Below are positions 7,229 through 7,318 of a stretch of 7,318 nt of DNA, piece after piece. Source of the DNA: Bryobacterales bacterium (GTDB lineage: Bacteria > Acidobacteriota > Terriglobia > Bryobacterales > Bryobacteraceae). Position numbers and translations under genes: made by a program. The first letter of the stretch is position 1, and the number at the start of each line of letters is the position of its first letter. The notes below the pieces were generated by a model. The model did not search any database. It saw only the letters and a program-made list of their open reading frames with translations, and was not told the origin of the DNA. The stretch is from assembly GCA_025456495.1 (NCBI GenBank), contig JALOKO010000185.1:1-7318 (forward strand), given 5' to 3'.

Positions 7229-7288
7229 AAACAGGGTTCGCTTTGATTCAGGGTCAATCATGTGTCAGCAGTTTTCCTTGAATCAGGG
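7229..7288 (-). promoter_or_regulatory. Putative control region of the imuA-imuB-dnaE2 operon with a repeated near-palindrome
   Basis: On the plus strand CTTTGATTCAGGG (7241-7253) and CCTTGAATCAGGG (7276-7288) match at 11 of 13 bases and start 35 bases apart. The cores TGATTCA and TGAATCA are near-palindromes. The inner copy is also half of a perfect spaced inverted repeat TGATT-N7-AATCA (7244-7260). TTGACC (7257-7252, minus strand) could be a -35 box, but only a weak -10 (TGTTTT, 7233-7228, 18 bases away) follows. A repressor that recognises this element is an inference. The cassette is LexA-controlled in other bacteria, but I see no exact GTTC-N7-GTTC or GAAC-N4-GTTC box here. Confidence 0.4.
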
Positions 7289-7318
7289 ACTACGATTCCG
7301 CCAACGCCACGCAGCCCT

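Noticed and set aside
7236..7249. GTTC-N6-ATTC as an alphaproteobacterial-type LexA box (GTTC-N7-GTTC)
   Set aside because: The spacing is one base short and the second half-site has a mismatch, so it is a near miss. The minus-strand GAAC-N3-GTTT nearby similarly fails the Gram-positive GAAC-N4-GTTC pattern.
6376..7281. Plus-strand open frame of 301 codons opposite imuA
   Set aside because: It covers imuA and its upstream region on the other strand, begins without a ribosome binding site, and is an antisense product of high GC.

Overview
The window is GC-rich DNA, probably from a soil-type bacterium. The gene set (an ImuA of the RecA-fold kind with a degraded P-loop, then ImuB, then DnaE2) and the style of the neighbouring secreted glycosidase-like gene suggest Acidobacteriota. 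That assignment is an inference from protein character; there is no rRNA or other marker gene here. Every gene I can support lies on the minus strand, so the window reads right to left.

Right to left: positions 7192-7318 are the upstream region of the cassette. It holds two copies of a near-palindromic 13-mer and a very strong Shine-Dalgarno sequence. Then come imuA (6400-7191), imuB (4775-6382) and dnaE2/imuC (1687-4749), separated by only 17 and 25 bases, so they are very likely one operon. This is the complete mutasome cassette. ImuA and ImuB are accessory proteins, and DnaE2 is the error-prone C-family polymerase that copies past DNA damage. The catalytic aspartates of DnaE2 are intact, while ImuB has lost the first Y-family metal ligand and has no SxDE motif. 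The work is therefore divided as known for this system: ImuB as a clamp-binding hub, DnaE2 as the polymerase. In other bacteria the cassette is induced by DNA damage under LexA control.

After dnaE2 a 130-base gap contains a hairpin without a T-tract and a possible promoter. It is followed by a gene for an exported TIM-barrel glycosidase-like protein (45-1556). Its reading frame is continuous with a clear signal peptide, but one in-frame TGA at 1401-1403 interrupts it. The gene is either a young pseudogene, a sequencing error, or a gene expressed in truncated form.

No wholly unknown system is evident. The points most worth checking are the lone TGA in the glycosidase-like gene, the paired motif upstream of imuA, and a duplicated palindromic repeat in the linker of ImuB. 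No tRNA, rRNA, CRISPR array, insertion sequence or phage gene was seen.
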